64,000 nucleotides of DNA from Psychroflexus curvus (GTDB taxonomy: Bacteria; Bacteroidota; Bacteroidia; Flavobacteriales; Flavobacteriaceae), in assembly GCF_020164585.1 (NCBI RefSeq), contig NZ_JAIQZF010000002.1, positions 186,001 through 250,000 of the forward strand, written 5' to 3'. This document shows positions 46,245 through 55,218 of the stretch, piece by piece. A program made the translations under genes and the position numbers. The notes beneath the pieces were generated by a model that had not been told where the DNA came from, did not search any database, and was given only the letters and a program-made list of their open reading frames with translations. Positions within the stretch are counted from its first letter, which is position 1. Every line of letters starts with the position of its first letter.

Positions 46245-48146
46245 ATGAGTGAACTAATAAAACACGAGTGCGGAATTGCCACTCTCAGACTTCTAAAGCC
46301 CCTTTCTTTTTATAAAGAAAAATATGGCAGTGCATTTTACGGCATCAATAAGATGTATTTAATGCTGGAAAAGCAGCATAACAGGGGTCAGGATGGTGCT
46401 GGCTTTGCAAGTGTAAAGCTGGATGTGGAACCAGGAAACAGATACATCAGTCGAGTACGCTCCAATGCTGCTCAACCCATTCAAGATATTTTTGCTCAGA
46501 TCAATGAAAGAATTAATACAGAATTAGAAGCAAACCCGAATATCCTAGAAGATATCGATGCTCAAAAAGCAAACCTTCCTTATTTAGGCGAAGTCTATCT
46601 GGGTCATGTGCGTTATGGTACTTTCGGTAAAAACAGTATTGAAAGTGTACATCCTTTTTTGAGACAAAACAACTGGATGCATCGTAATCTTATTGTTGCT
46701 GGTAATTTCAATATGACCAATGTGAACGAATTGTTCCAGAATTTAGTTGAGCTTGGTCAGCATCCCAAGGAAAAAGCCGACACGGTGACGGTGATGGAGA
46801 AAATAGGACACTTCCTTGATTCTGAAGTTGGTAAGCTTTACAAAAAACTAAAAGACAAAGGCTTTAATAAAAAAGAGGCTTCACCCCATATTGTGGAGCA
46901 GCTTAAGGTTCATAAAATTCTAAGAAAATCATCTAAAGATTGGGATGGCGGATATGTCATTGCCGGGATGCTGGGTCACGGAGATTCCTTTGTACTGAGG
47001 GATCCAAACGGGATTAGACCCGCTTATTATTATAAAGATGATGAGGTAGTGGTGGTAGCATCAGAACGTCCAGTCATTCAAACGGCATTTAATGTAGCTT
47101 ATGAAGATGTGCATGAATTGATGCCAGGCGAAGCTATTATTACTAAAAAAGATGGTTCTGTTCACTTCAAAACAATTCTGGAACCCAGAGAAAGAAAAGC
47201 CTGTTCTTTTGAACGCATCTATTTTTCCAGAGGGAGTGATGCTGAAATTTATAAAGAACGAAAAAAATTAGGTCGATTATTGATGCCTGAGGTATTGAAA
47301 GCAATTGACTTTGATACGATGAATTCTGTATTTTCTTACATCCCAAATACAGCCGAAACTTCATTCTATGGCATGGTAGAAGCGGCTCAGGATGAATTGA
47401 ACCGTCAGAAAAATCAAGCGATACTCAAAGAAAAAGACAGTCTTACGGACGAGCGATTGGCCGATATTCTCAGCCTTAGATTGAGGACTGAAAAGATTGC
47501 TGTAAAAGATGTAAAACTGCGTACGTTTATTACGGAAGACAGTAGTAGAGATGATCTGGTAGCTCATGTTTATGATGTGACTTATGGGGTCGTTAAACCC
47601 ACCGATAATTTGGTAGTGATAGACGATAGCATAGTACGTGGAACCACTTTGAAGAAGAGTATTTTGAAAATGCTTGACCGTTTGTCTCCGAAGAAAATCA
47701 TTATTGTGTCTTCAGCTCCTCAGATTCGTTATCCAGATTGTTATGGTATTGACATGGCTAAATTGGAAGATTTCGTTGCATTTCAGGCAGCAGTGTCTTT
47801 GCTGAAAGAACGTGGTATCTTTCAGGAAACGGTGGACGCGGTTTATAAAAAATGTAAGGATCAATCTGAATTTGCCTCACAGGCAGAACAAAATCATGTA
47901 AAAGCTATTTATGCACCATTTACATACGAAGAAGTTTCAGACCGAATTTCTTTGCTTCTAAGCGATGAGAATATCTCCTCGGAAGTCAAAGTGATTTACC
48001 AAACGGTGGATAAACTTCACGAAGCCTGCCCGAAAAATCTGGGGGATTGGTATTTTACAGGCGATTATCCAACCCAAGGTGGCAATAAAGTCGTTAACAA
48101 GGCGTTTGTAAACTTCTACGAAGGAAAAAATGACAGGGCTTATTAA
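46245..48146 (+). CDS. Long PurF-like amidophosphoribosyltransferase paralogue
   Basis: Ntn-type glutamine amidotransferase plus phosphoribosyltransferase. Cys9 (IKHECGIATLRLL) would become the N-terminal nucleophile after removal of an 8-residue propeptide; YLGHVRYGTFG and WMHRNLIVAGNFNMTNV support the glutaminase fold. The PRPP motif NLVVIDDSIVRGTTLKKSIL is intact. At 633 residues it is over 100 longer than typical PurF, with extra sequence in the glutaminase half (around residues 165-225) and an extended C-terminus. It is probably a lineage-specific paralogue, with a shorter canonical PurF elsewhere; its exact substrate is uncertain. Confidence 0.8.
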   Translation: MSELIKHECGIATLRLLKPLSFYKEKYGSAFYGINKMYLMLEKQHNRGQDGAGFASVKLDVEPGNRYISRVRSNAAQPIQDIFAQINERINTELEANPNILEDIDAQKANLPYLGEVYLGHVRYGTFGKNSIESVHPFLRQNNWMHRNLIVAGNFNMTNVNELFQNLVELGQHPKEKADTVTVMEKIGHFLDSEVGKLYKKLKDKGFNKKEASPHIVEQLKVHKILRKSSKDWDGGYVIAGMLGHGDSFVLRDPNGIRPAYYYKDDEVVVVASERPVIQTAFNVAYEDVHELMPGEAIITKKDGSVHFKTILEPRERKACSFERIYFSRGSDAEIYKERKKLGRLLMPEVLKAIDFDTMNSVFSYIPNTAETSFYGMVEAAQDELNRQKNQAILKEKDSLTDERLADILSLRLRTEKIAVKDVKLRTFITEDSSRDDLVAHVYDVTYGVVKPTDNLVVIDDSIVRGTTLKKSILKMLDRLSPKKIIIVSSAPQIRYPDCYGIDMAKLEDFVAFQAAVSLLKERGIFQETVDAVYKKCKDQSEFASQAEQNHVKAIYAPFTYEEVSDRISLLLSDENISSEVKVIYQTVDKLHEACPKNLGDWYFTGDYPTQGGNKVVNKAFVNFYEGKNDRAY

Positions 48147-48213
48147 AAGTTGATTTTAGCACTCATCAGATTTCTTTTTAAATATATTTACTTAAATTTA
48201 ATAATTTACTGTT

Positions 48214-49194
48214 ATGAGTGACCAATCCTCACAAAATCAGGCGCCAAACGACGAAATTGACTTAAGTCTTGTTTTCGATAAAATAAAATCAGTATTCAAG
48301 TCTCTTCTTTTGGGTGTGGTAATGATTTTTCAGTTCTTCTGGAATCATAAAATTAGACTGATTATTCTTATAATCATTGGTATTGGTTTACAGTTCTTAC
48401 TGCTGACTCAAATCAAAAAGGTATATGTAAACGAATTTTTGGTAAGAACTAATTTTGGTAGTACTGAATATTTATATAGTAAAGTCAATTCCATCAATAC
48501 GAAACTTAATTCGAAAGATACACTCTACTTAAAAGGTGTTTTTGGGTCAGATTTTGAAAGAGTAAAAGAACTTGAGGTGGTGCCTGTTGTTGATGTTTAT
48601 AACTTAGTCAACAAATCAGAAGAAAATAGAGAAATCTTTGAGCTCCTATTGGACGAGTATGGAGACATGTCATTTCTGGAGGAAGAAACCAACATCAATG
48701 AATATCCTACCCATAAACTAAGAGTTTTTATAAAGGGTTCGCTAAACAATGAAATCATTTCAAAGCATCTGTATGATTTTTTATCAGACAATGAATTTTT
48801 TAATGAGTTAAAGCAAACGGCTTTATCGAGTTATAAAGAACAACTGGAGCAAAACAAAGTAATTAGAGATCAGATCGATAGTATCATCAAAGATCAGAGA
48901 GAACACGGGATGATGCCCAATTTGAATGATAAAACTGTAAGTTTCACAGGCAGTCAGGATTTAAAAGAGCTTTTGAGTCAAAAACAAGGCTTATTGTGTA
49001 ATGACTTTACTCTTAGAAACCAGCTTTCTTCCGAGGATGCCATTTTAAAAACTATAGACTCTTCTTTTGGGGTGTTGAGTGAAAACCAAATTAAGGAACC
49101 TTATATAATATCTTTAATTTTAATAGGGCTGTACATAATTATTTTTTTTATTAGATTCATTTCAAAAAGCACTTTAAAGTTTATTAATACTTAG
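48214..49194 (+). CDS. Wzz-like polysaccharide chain-length protein
   Basis: Inner-membrane protein with one N-terminal helix (about residues 44-68, KIRLIILIIIGIGLQFLLL), a mostly periplasmic domain including a helical stretch (LSSYKEQLEQNKVIRDQID), and one C-terminal helix (YIISLILIGLYIIIFFI). This two-helix layout and its place at the start of a polysaccharide locus suggest a Wzz-type chain-length regulator. There is no kinase domain. Sequence motifs are weak, so the call is by topology and context. 326 residues. Confidence 0.6.
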   Translation: MSDQSSQNQAPNDEIDLSLVFDKIKSVFKSLLLGVVMIFQFFWNHKIRLIILIIIGIGLQFLLLTQIKKVYVNEFLVRTNFGSTEYLYSKVNSINTKLNSKDTLYLKGVFGSDFERVKELEVVPVVDVYNLVNKSEENREIFELLLDEYGDMSFLEEETNINEYPTHKLRVFIKGSLNNEIISKHLYDFLSDNEFFNELKQTALSSYKEQLEQNKVIRDQIDSIIKDQREHGMMPNLNDKTVSFTGSQDLKELLSQKQGLLCNDFTLRNQLSSEDAILKTIDSSFGVLSENQIKEPYIISLILIGLYIIIFFIRFISKSTLKFINT

Positions 49195-49268
49195 GTTTTT
49201 TTTCTAGGTTTAACTGTTAAAAAAGGTATTCCCCTGCACAATCATTGTTGTCCAAACTAATGTAAAAA

Positions 49269-50621
49269 TTGAAAAAAAAGGAAAAAATATATTATTTGGC
49301 TGGATTAATTGGAAGTAAAACACCCTTTTTTTTATTGATTCCTATTCTTAGTTTTTATTTTAATAAATCACAAGTTGGAAAAATAGATCTTATATTAGTG
49401 ACTGTAACCTTATTTATACCACTTATTTCTTTACAGTTAGGAGAGGCTTCTTTCAGGTTTTTAAAACAGTTTTTAAATAGTAAGACAAAAATCATCTCAA
49501 CAACTATAATTGGGCTAACCGCAAATGCCTTGTTTTTTTCAAGCCTTGTTGTGATTTTTTTTTTAATGTTTGGTTTTAAAGAAATAATTTTATTTGCAGT
49601 TATTTTTATGTCCAGCTTTATTGTAAATAATTTACTTCTAATTTATCGCGGATTGAATGAAATTAAATCTTACGCATTATTAGGGTTTTTAAGTGGTTCT
49701 TTTACTCTGATTTTAATATTCTTTTTTATTAACCAAAGAACTACTTTGCAAGATGTTTCAGTCTTATTTGGAATTTCTCATTTTTTAGCAGTTATAATTT
49801 CATTATTCAAATCTTCAATCCTAAAAGATTTTAGTTTCTCAAAGTTTAATAAAAAAATAATGTATTCACTGCTTATCTATTCTTTACCACTAATTCCAAA
49901 TTCAATAAGTTGGTGGTTTATTGATTTGGGTAATAGATATGTTATCAGGCTTACTTTGGGTGAAGAGTATCTAGGTGTTTTTGCGGTCGCTGCAAGGTAT
50001 ATTGTAATGATAGCTTTTATTAATAGTTTTTTTTTATTATTATGGCAAGACAACTATTTGGATGATAGAATTTCAAAATTAGAATTAAAATCTAATTTTC
50101 ATGATTTTTTTAAAATTCAATTGTCAATCGTAATTTTTTTAATTTCTATCAGCTATTACCTCATAAAATTTGGTGCAGGGGCAGAATTTATTGATTCTTA
50201 CAAATTGGTTGGACCTATTGCATTATCTCTATTTTTCTCATCACTTTCAGCTTATGCTGGAGTTGAATACCTTAAGACAAAAAAAACTAAAAAGCTGTTT
50301 TTTTCAACTCTAAAAGGTGGATTTGTAAATATACTATTAGCTTTAGTTTTAGTTAACTTTTTAGGACTATACGGGATAGTACTTAGCTCTATGATTGGAT
50401 TTATTTTTACTTTTTATTTAAGGGTAAAAGATTCTCAAAATTTAAAATCATTGTTTAAGGTGATTGAAAGGAAGCTTTATGTAGGAATATTAGTTATGTC
50501 TTTAATCTATTTAATCCAAATTCTCGGATCAGTTCCAGTAATTATAACTACATGCGTAATCGTTTTAATTGGTTTAATTTACTGGAATAAAAAAATAATA
50601 TTAGATACAATTGTCAAATGA
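49269..50621 (+). CDS. Polysaccharide flippase (Wzx/MATE-like)
   Basis: A 450-residue integral membrane protein with about 12-14 helices and almost no loops, starting at TTG (49269; an ATG just upstream is followed at once by a stop). It begins YYLAGLIGSKTPFFLLIPIL and includes LIYSLPLIPNSISWWFIDLG, a pattern typical of Wzx oligosaccharide flippases. It would move the lipid-linked repeat across the inner membrane. The gene is strikingly AT-rich. It overlaps the next gene by four bases. Confidence 0.85.
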   Translation: MKKKEKIYYLAGLIGSKTPFFLLIPILSFYFNKSQVGKIDLILVTVTLFIPLISLQLGEASFRFLKQFLNSKTKIISTTIIGLTANALFFSSLVVIFFLMFGFKEIILFAVIFMSSFIVNNLLLIYRGLNEIKSYALLGFLSGSFTLILIFFFINQRTTLQDVSVLFGISHFLAVIISLFKSSILKDFSFSKFNKKIMYSLLIYSLPLIPNSISWWFIDLGNRYVIRLTLGEEYLGVFAVAARYIVMIAFINSFFLLLWQDNYLDDRISKLELKSNFHDFFKIQLSIVIFLISISYYLIKFGAGAEFIDSYKLVGPIALSLFFSSLSAYAGVEYLKTKKTKKLFFSTLKGGFVNILLALVLVNFLGLYGIVLSSMIGFIFTFYLRVKDSQNLKSLFKVIERKLYVGILVMSLIYLIQILGSVPVIITTCVIVLIGLIYWNKKIILDTIVK

Positions 50622-51622
50622 ATTACGCCATATTTGAACACACACAGAGCAATATGGGGCTTGTGAATATTGGAGACCATATACAGAGCTGTGCTGCCGA
50701 GCAATATTTGCCAAGAGTAGATATGTATGTCGAAAGAGATAATTTGAATGCAAATATTCCTTCTAAAGCCAAGATTATTATGAATGGATGGTTTACAGAT
50801 GCTCCTGAAAATTGGCCACCAAACCCCAACTTAAAACCACTTTTTGTCTCCTTTCATTTGCAGCCTTTTAGTGCCAAAATTATACTGTCTAAACAAGAGA
50901 ATATTGATTACTTCAAGTCTCATGAGCCAATCGGATGTAGAGATTACAATACCGTCAGTTTGTTAGAAGACAAAGGAATTAAAGCTTATTTCAGTTTCTG
51001 TCTTACTACTACCTTAGATAAAAAATATAAGTCTGACATAAATTCTGGGGAAATCCTTTTGGTTGATCCTTTATATAGTTATGATTCTAGTCTTCTCTAT
51101 AAAATGAGTCTTAAAAAGGCTCTAAGTGAAATTTCTTTCAAGAAACTAAGAAAGCTAAAAGATTATTTAAAGCCAAAATCGAATATTATAGATTTTGTAC
51201 CTATTGACATTTTAAAGAAAGCTGTTTCAATTAATCATTATGTAAGTTCAAAACAAAATAATAGAGATCTTTATAAACAGGCTAAATCCCTTTTAAAAAG
51301 GTATGCTGAAGCTCAACTTGTAATTACTTCAAGAATCCATTGTGCATTACCTTGTTTAGCTTTAGGCACTCCTGTTTTGTTCGTTTTAGATGGTCTTAAA
51401 GATGAAAGCCTTCATATGTCAAGATTTAGAGGTGTTTTAGATCATGTTAATATATTAACAAACAATTCAAAGGTTGATATCGAAAGGCTTTTTGAAAAAC
51501 CAATGAATGTATATTCTCCAAATCAAATAGATTGGGAAAATCCGCCAAAAAACCCGGATTCGTTTAAAGAGCTGTCCAGTAAATTAAAGGAAACATGTTG
51601 TAAATTTATAGACGAGCATTAA
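50618..51622 (+). CDS. Polysaccharide pyruvyl transferase family protein
   Basis: Family enzymes add a pyruvate ketal from PEP to a sugar of the repeat unit. It starts NYAIFEHTQSNMGLVNIGDH and carries the conserved C-terminal block LVITSRIHCALPCLALGTPV. 334 residues, cytoplasmic, no helices. It overlaps wzx by four bases and is 3 bases before the next membrane protein. The acceptor sugar is unknown. Confidence 0.82.
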   Translation: MNYAIFEHTQSNMGLVNIGDHIQSCAAEQYLPRVDMYVERDNLNANIPSKAKIIMNGWFTDAPENWPPNPNLKPLFVSFHLQPFSAKIILSKQENIDYFKSHEPIGCRDYNTVSLLEDKGIKAYFSFCLTTTLDKKYKSDINSGEILLVDPLYSYDSSLLYKMSLKKALSEISFKKLRKLKDYLKPKSNIIDFVPIDILKKAVSINHYVSSKQNNRDLYKQAKSLLKRYAEAQLVITSRIHCALPCLALGTPVLFVLDGLKDESLHMSRFRGVLDHVNILTNNSKVDIERLFEKPMNVYSPNQIDWENPPKNPDSFKELSSKLKETCCKFIDEH

Positions 51623-51625
51623 CAA

Positions 51626-52717
51626 ATGAAAATTAAAAGGTCAAACTTTGTATTTTGTATTCTTGCAATCATAGCCTTATTGCTTGGTGTAGTTTCTTCA
51701 TTTATTTTTCCTGAAAAATATTTTTATGATGCTTATAAGATTGTTTTAGATCTTTATGATGAAAAAGGATTGATGGGAAGCTATCCTTTTGCAATGCTGT
51801 TTTATGATATTACGTTCTTAAATGAATTGTCTTTTCCAGTAATTGCAATTATTCAAATACCAATTCTTTTTTATTTATTATTTAAGATTAAAATTCCAAA
51901 TATATTTGGTTATCCCGTTTTAAGGAATATACCAATATATTTGTCGCTATTGGCGTTAGCTGTATATTTATCCCAGCCGAGTAAAGAGTTTTTAAACTTT
52001 ATTTTCTTTTTTTTTATAGTGTCTTTGTTACAAAAAAAAATAAGTTTAGAAAAAAAAATATTGTACAGCTGTTTTTCGCTTATCATTCTAGGTGTTTTTT
52101 ATAGACCTTATTTTGCCCTAATGCCTTTTTTAGGATTGGGGCTTTACTTTATTACTTTGATTAAATTTAAAAATAAAGTTGTGCTGAACATTACTACAGG
52201 ACTTTTAATAGCAAGCTTTATGTCTCTTAGTTTCGGGATTGTAAAAGGAGAATTCATGTCTGAAAGTACAAGAGAAATGCTAAACAAAAACCGTATAGGC
52301 AGATCAGATTCAGAAACAATAATAGTTTCTCCTGTTGAAACAAATAGTATTTTTGGTGAAATTATAGGGATTTTCTATGGCTTCTTTACAGTAAATTTTC
52401 CTGTGAATGGTCTTAAATTTTTCTATAAGCCTCAGGTTTTAGCTTTTGTTTTCTGGCAAATATTGTTGTTCAGTTATACAGTCTACTTTTACGGCAAATG
52501 TCTTCGAAATCAGAAATTGAATTCTCACAAAATATGGGTTTTTCACTTGTTTATTTCATATCTCATAATCCAAGGAGTATTCGAGCCTGATTTAGGGAGT
52601 GCTATCAAACATAAACTTGGAGTATTTCCCTTAATGTGGCTTGTTTTTTATTATGATCAAGGCTTAATTAAGCGCCCAAAGACAATTACTAGGTATGTTT
52701 TTAAATCTGACAAATAA
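51626..52717 (+). CDS. Polytopic membrane protein, candidate Wzy/EpsG-like polymerase
   Basis: 363 residues with about ten helices. No named motif, but features seen in Wzy-type polymerases occur: a periplasmic loop after helix 1 (IFPEKYFYDAYKIVLDLYD), an FYRPYFALMPFLGLG segment, and near the end EPDLGSAIKHKLGVFPLMW. Very AT-rich. The gene runs 23 bases into the next one. Whether this or the following protein is the repeat-unit polymerase cannot be settled here. Confidence 0.6.
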   Translation: MKIKRSNFVFCILAIIALLLGVVSSFIFPEKYFYDAYKIVLDLYDEKGLMGSYPFAMLFYDITFLNELSFPVIAIIQIPILFYLLFKIKIPNIFGYPVLRNIPIYLSLLALAVYLSQPSKEFLNFIFFFFIVSLLQKKISLEKKILYSCFSLIILGVFYRPYFALMPFLGLGLYFITLIKFKNKVVLNITTGLLIASFMSLSFGIVKGEFMSESTREMLNKNRIGRSDSETIIVSPVETNSIFGEIIGIFYGFFTVNFPVNGLKFFYKPQVLAFVFWQILLFSYTVYFYGKCLRNQKLNSHKIWVFHLFISYLIIQGVFEPDLGSAIKHKLGVFPLMWLVFYYDQGLIKRPKTITRYVFKSDK

Positions 52718-53996
52718 AATAACAGACTCTTATTCTAGTAAATACGAGTATGCTATAGCCATTTTAGCTAGTCTCATGGTTTATAGGGAACTAGGCACTA
52801 TGCTGATTTTAGTGTTTATAACTTTAAATTTAATCTTTTACAAAAAATTAGAGTTTAATTCTAAGAAACTTTTACCCATAGCTATAATAGCTATACCAAT
52901 CATTCTTGATCTTTTTTTCTTATGGAATAATGAGGAATTATCGGAAGGTCTTAAACACCTTGAAAAAAGGCTATCTTTTTTTATTTTCCCATTGTTAATT
53001 ATTAGTCAACCTTTTTCTATAAATTTAAGAAAGATACTCAAGATTTATAGTGTAATCTTCTGTGGTTCATTGTTTATGTTACTAGTCAGATTTATTGTAG
53101 AAAATCCAGAACTTATTCGAAAATATATTGAAGGAGTTGATTTGTGGGAGATGGGATACGCTTTTGCAAGTAGCACTTCTGTCCATGCTCCAGCATTAAA
53201 TATGCACGTCAGCTTTCTAGTAATAGTAAACATGTATTTACTAGTTACTCATTTTATTTATCAAAAGGGAAGGATATTAAATTACAGACTTATACTTTTT
53301 GTTGGATCAATTTTAATGTTACTTATAATAAATACTCGCTTAGCTATTGCAAATGCTTTGATCGGAATACTTCTAGTTTTATTTAATGAGGTGTATATTA
53401 AAAAGGTATCTTCCAAAAAAATGAATTCGTTCATAGCTGGAATAGGTTTAATATTTTTCATCGTATTATTTGGTTTCATTAAAGTCTTCCCTTACATAAC
53501 TGAAAAATATACAAGTGTAACTTTTGCACATGTAGATAAAATTGGCCAACTTGATGAATTTGAAAACCCCGAAGGCGAGATTTTTAATAGTTTAGTAACA
53601 AGATTAAGTATATGGAAAACCGCCTGGGATAGGGCTCAGAATGATTTATTAATTGGTGTTGGAGCTGCTGATGGTAAACATGAACTTAATCAAGCGTACA
53701 TCGATACGAACCAAATATTTTTACAGAAATACAAGTTTCCTACACACAATCAATATCTAGATTACCTATTAAAATTTGGAATATTTGGCTTATTAGGACT
53801 ATTAATTTTTATTTTTTACTCATTTTGGATCGGATGGAAGCTTAATAGTAGCATTGCTTTATTTTTCTCATTTCTATGTTTTGCTTCGAACCTTACTGAT
53901 GATTTTTTTATTCGTTATGATGGAATTACTTTTTTTGCTCTATGGTTGAGTATATTTACTAATATTTATTGGAATACTCTTCTAAATAAAGATTAA
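52695..53996 (+). CDS. O-antigen ligase/polymerase family protein (Wzy_C type)
   Basis: 433 residues with about eleven helices and a large periplasmic loop holding the family hallmark RLSIWKTAWDRAQNDLLIGV followed by a PTHNQYLDYLLKFGIFG block with the conserved His. Such proteins either polymerise repeat units or ligate polymer to lipid A-core. The 3' end overlaps the converging glycosyltransferase by 38 bases. Confidence 0.8.
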   Translation: MFLNLTNKITDSYSSKYEYAIAILASLMVYRELGTMLILVFITLNLIFYKKLEFNSKKLLPIAIIAIPIILDLFFLWNNEELSEGLKHLEKRLSFFIFPLLIISQPFSINLRKILKIYSVIFCGSLFMLLVRFIVENPELIRKYIEGVDLWEMGYAFASSTSVHAPALNMHVSFLVIVNMYLLVTHFIYQKGRILNYRLILFVGSILMLLIINTRLAIANALIGILLVLFNEVYIKKVSSKKMNSFIAGIGLIFFIVLFGFIKVFPYITEKYTSVTFAHVDKIGQLDEFENPEGEIFNSLVTRLSIWKTAWDRAQNDLLIGVGAADGKHELNQAYIDTNQIFLQKYKFPTHNQYLDYLLKFGIFGLLGLLIFIFYSFWIGWKLNSSIALFFSFLCFASNLTDDFFIRYDGITFFALWLSIFTNIYWNTLLNKD

Positions 53997-55056
53997 TCAA
54001 TGATTGAAAATTTTTAGTTGAATTAAAATATTTTTCAACACGTAAGGAGCCATTCTTTCCCATCTCATTTCGTAATTTTTGACATTTCAATTTTTCGATA
54101 GCATTTAAAGCCTGAGTGATGTTATTAATTAAGAAACCTGTTTTTCCATCCACAACTATATCTTTATTCCCAATTACATTTGTTGCTATAACAGGTTTTT
54201 CTAAAGCCATTGCCTCTAAAACAGCAATAGGCAGACCTTCCCAGAGAGAAGTCTGTAAATAAATATCGATAGCATTCAAATTATCAAGTCCATCTTTTCT
54301 TTCCATGAACCAACCTGTAATATCAATATTTTTCGAGTTGATATGTTCTCTTAAGTTGCCATCCCCAATCCATTTAAATTGTATTTCTGGTAATTTTATT
54401 GCTATATCGTTAAAAAACTTTGGATTTCTAGCGTAAGATATTCTACCTAAAATACCGATAGTGAGGGTTTTTTTTATTTTCCTTTTTTTGTTTTTAACGA
54501 TTTCTTCATATTTAACACCGTTTCTTATTAACTTTACATTCCTGTGTAACTTCTGTGCATAAAACATTTCAGTGTCACCACATGCTATTGTTGTACACTC
54601 ATTGTATGAAGCCATCAATTTTTCAATAGCGTAAAATATGAACTTTTGAAATTTAGATATGTCTTTTCTAAGGAACGAATACCCATGCGCTGTATAATAT
54701 AATAAGACTCTTGCTCCGATTTTTTTTGAAGCAATCTTCCCTAAAACGCCAGCTTTAGAACTATGTAAATGAATTACGTCTGGCTTAATTTTCTTAAAAA
54801 GCTGCCTTAATTTTAGTATGCTTTTCCAATCACTCACTGGATCAATTTTCTCTTGCATATCTATAAGCTCGAGTTTGATATTTTCGTGAAACTCTTTCCT
54901 TACATTTGAAGGTATAATTTCAGAACGCTTATCACTATAAATTATAGTTGTTTGTACACGAGAATCTTGTCCAAAGATTTGAGTTAAATCACAGAAATAA
55001 CTATATACTCCACCACCAAGAGATTCTACAACATGAACTACTATGATTTTTTTCAC
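53959..55056 (-). CDS. Family 4 glycosyltransferase, opposite in direction to the locus
   Basis: GT-B fold retaining glycosyltransferase. It begins KIIVVHVVESLGGGVYSYFC with the acceptor-site GGG, includes VIHLHSSKAGVLGKIASKKI, and ends with the donor-site block YLQTSLWEGLPIAVLEAMAL followed by EKPVIATNVIGNKDIV. 365 residues. It is the only minus-strand gene of the locus; its end lies 38 bases inside the ligase-like gene and its start faces ugd across a 162-base spacer. A glycosyl transfer in repeat-unit assembly is likely; the sugar is not predictable. Confidence 0.88.
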   Translation of the reverse strand: MKKIIVVHVVESLGGGVYSYFCDLTQIFGQDSRVQTTIIYSDKRSEIIPSNVRKEFHENIKLELIDMQEKIDPVSDWKSILKLRQLFKKIKPDVIHLHSSKAGVLGKIASKKIGARVLLYYTAHGYSFLRKDISKFQKFIFYAIEKLMASYNECTTIACGDTEMFYAQKLHRNVKLIRNGVKYEEIVKNKKRKIKKTLTIGILGRISYARNPKFFNDIAIKLPEIQFKWIGDGNLREHINSKNIDITGWFMERKDGLDNLNAIDIYLQTSLWEGLPIAVLEAMALEKPVIATNVIGNKDIVVDGKTGFLINNITQALNAIEKLKCQKLRNEMGKNGSLRVEKYFNSTKNFQSLINLYLEEYSNKY

Positions 55057-55218
55057 TTTTAAAAATTCTAATTAGTGAATAATTTTAGCAAAGATATGCT
55101 TAAAAATTCATCCCATTAAAACTCCTATAATTAAGTGATTATTTACTTTCAATCTAACAAAAATTAATTGATATTTGAATGTATTTTATTGAACACATAC
55201 TCTAATTAACCCCACCTT

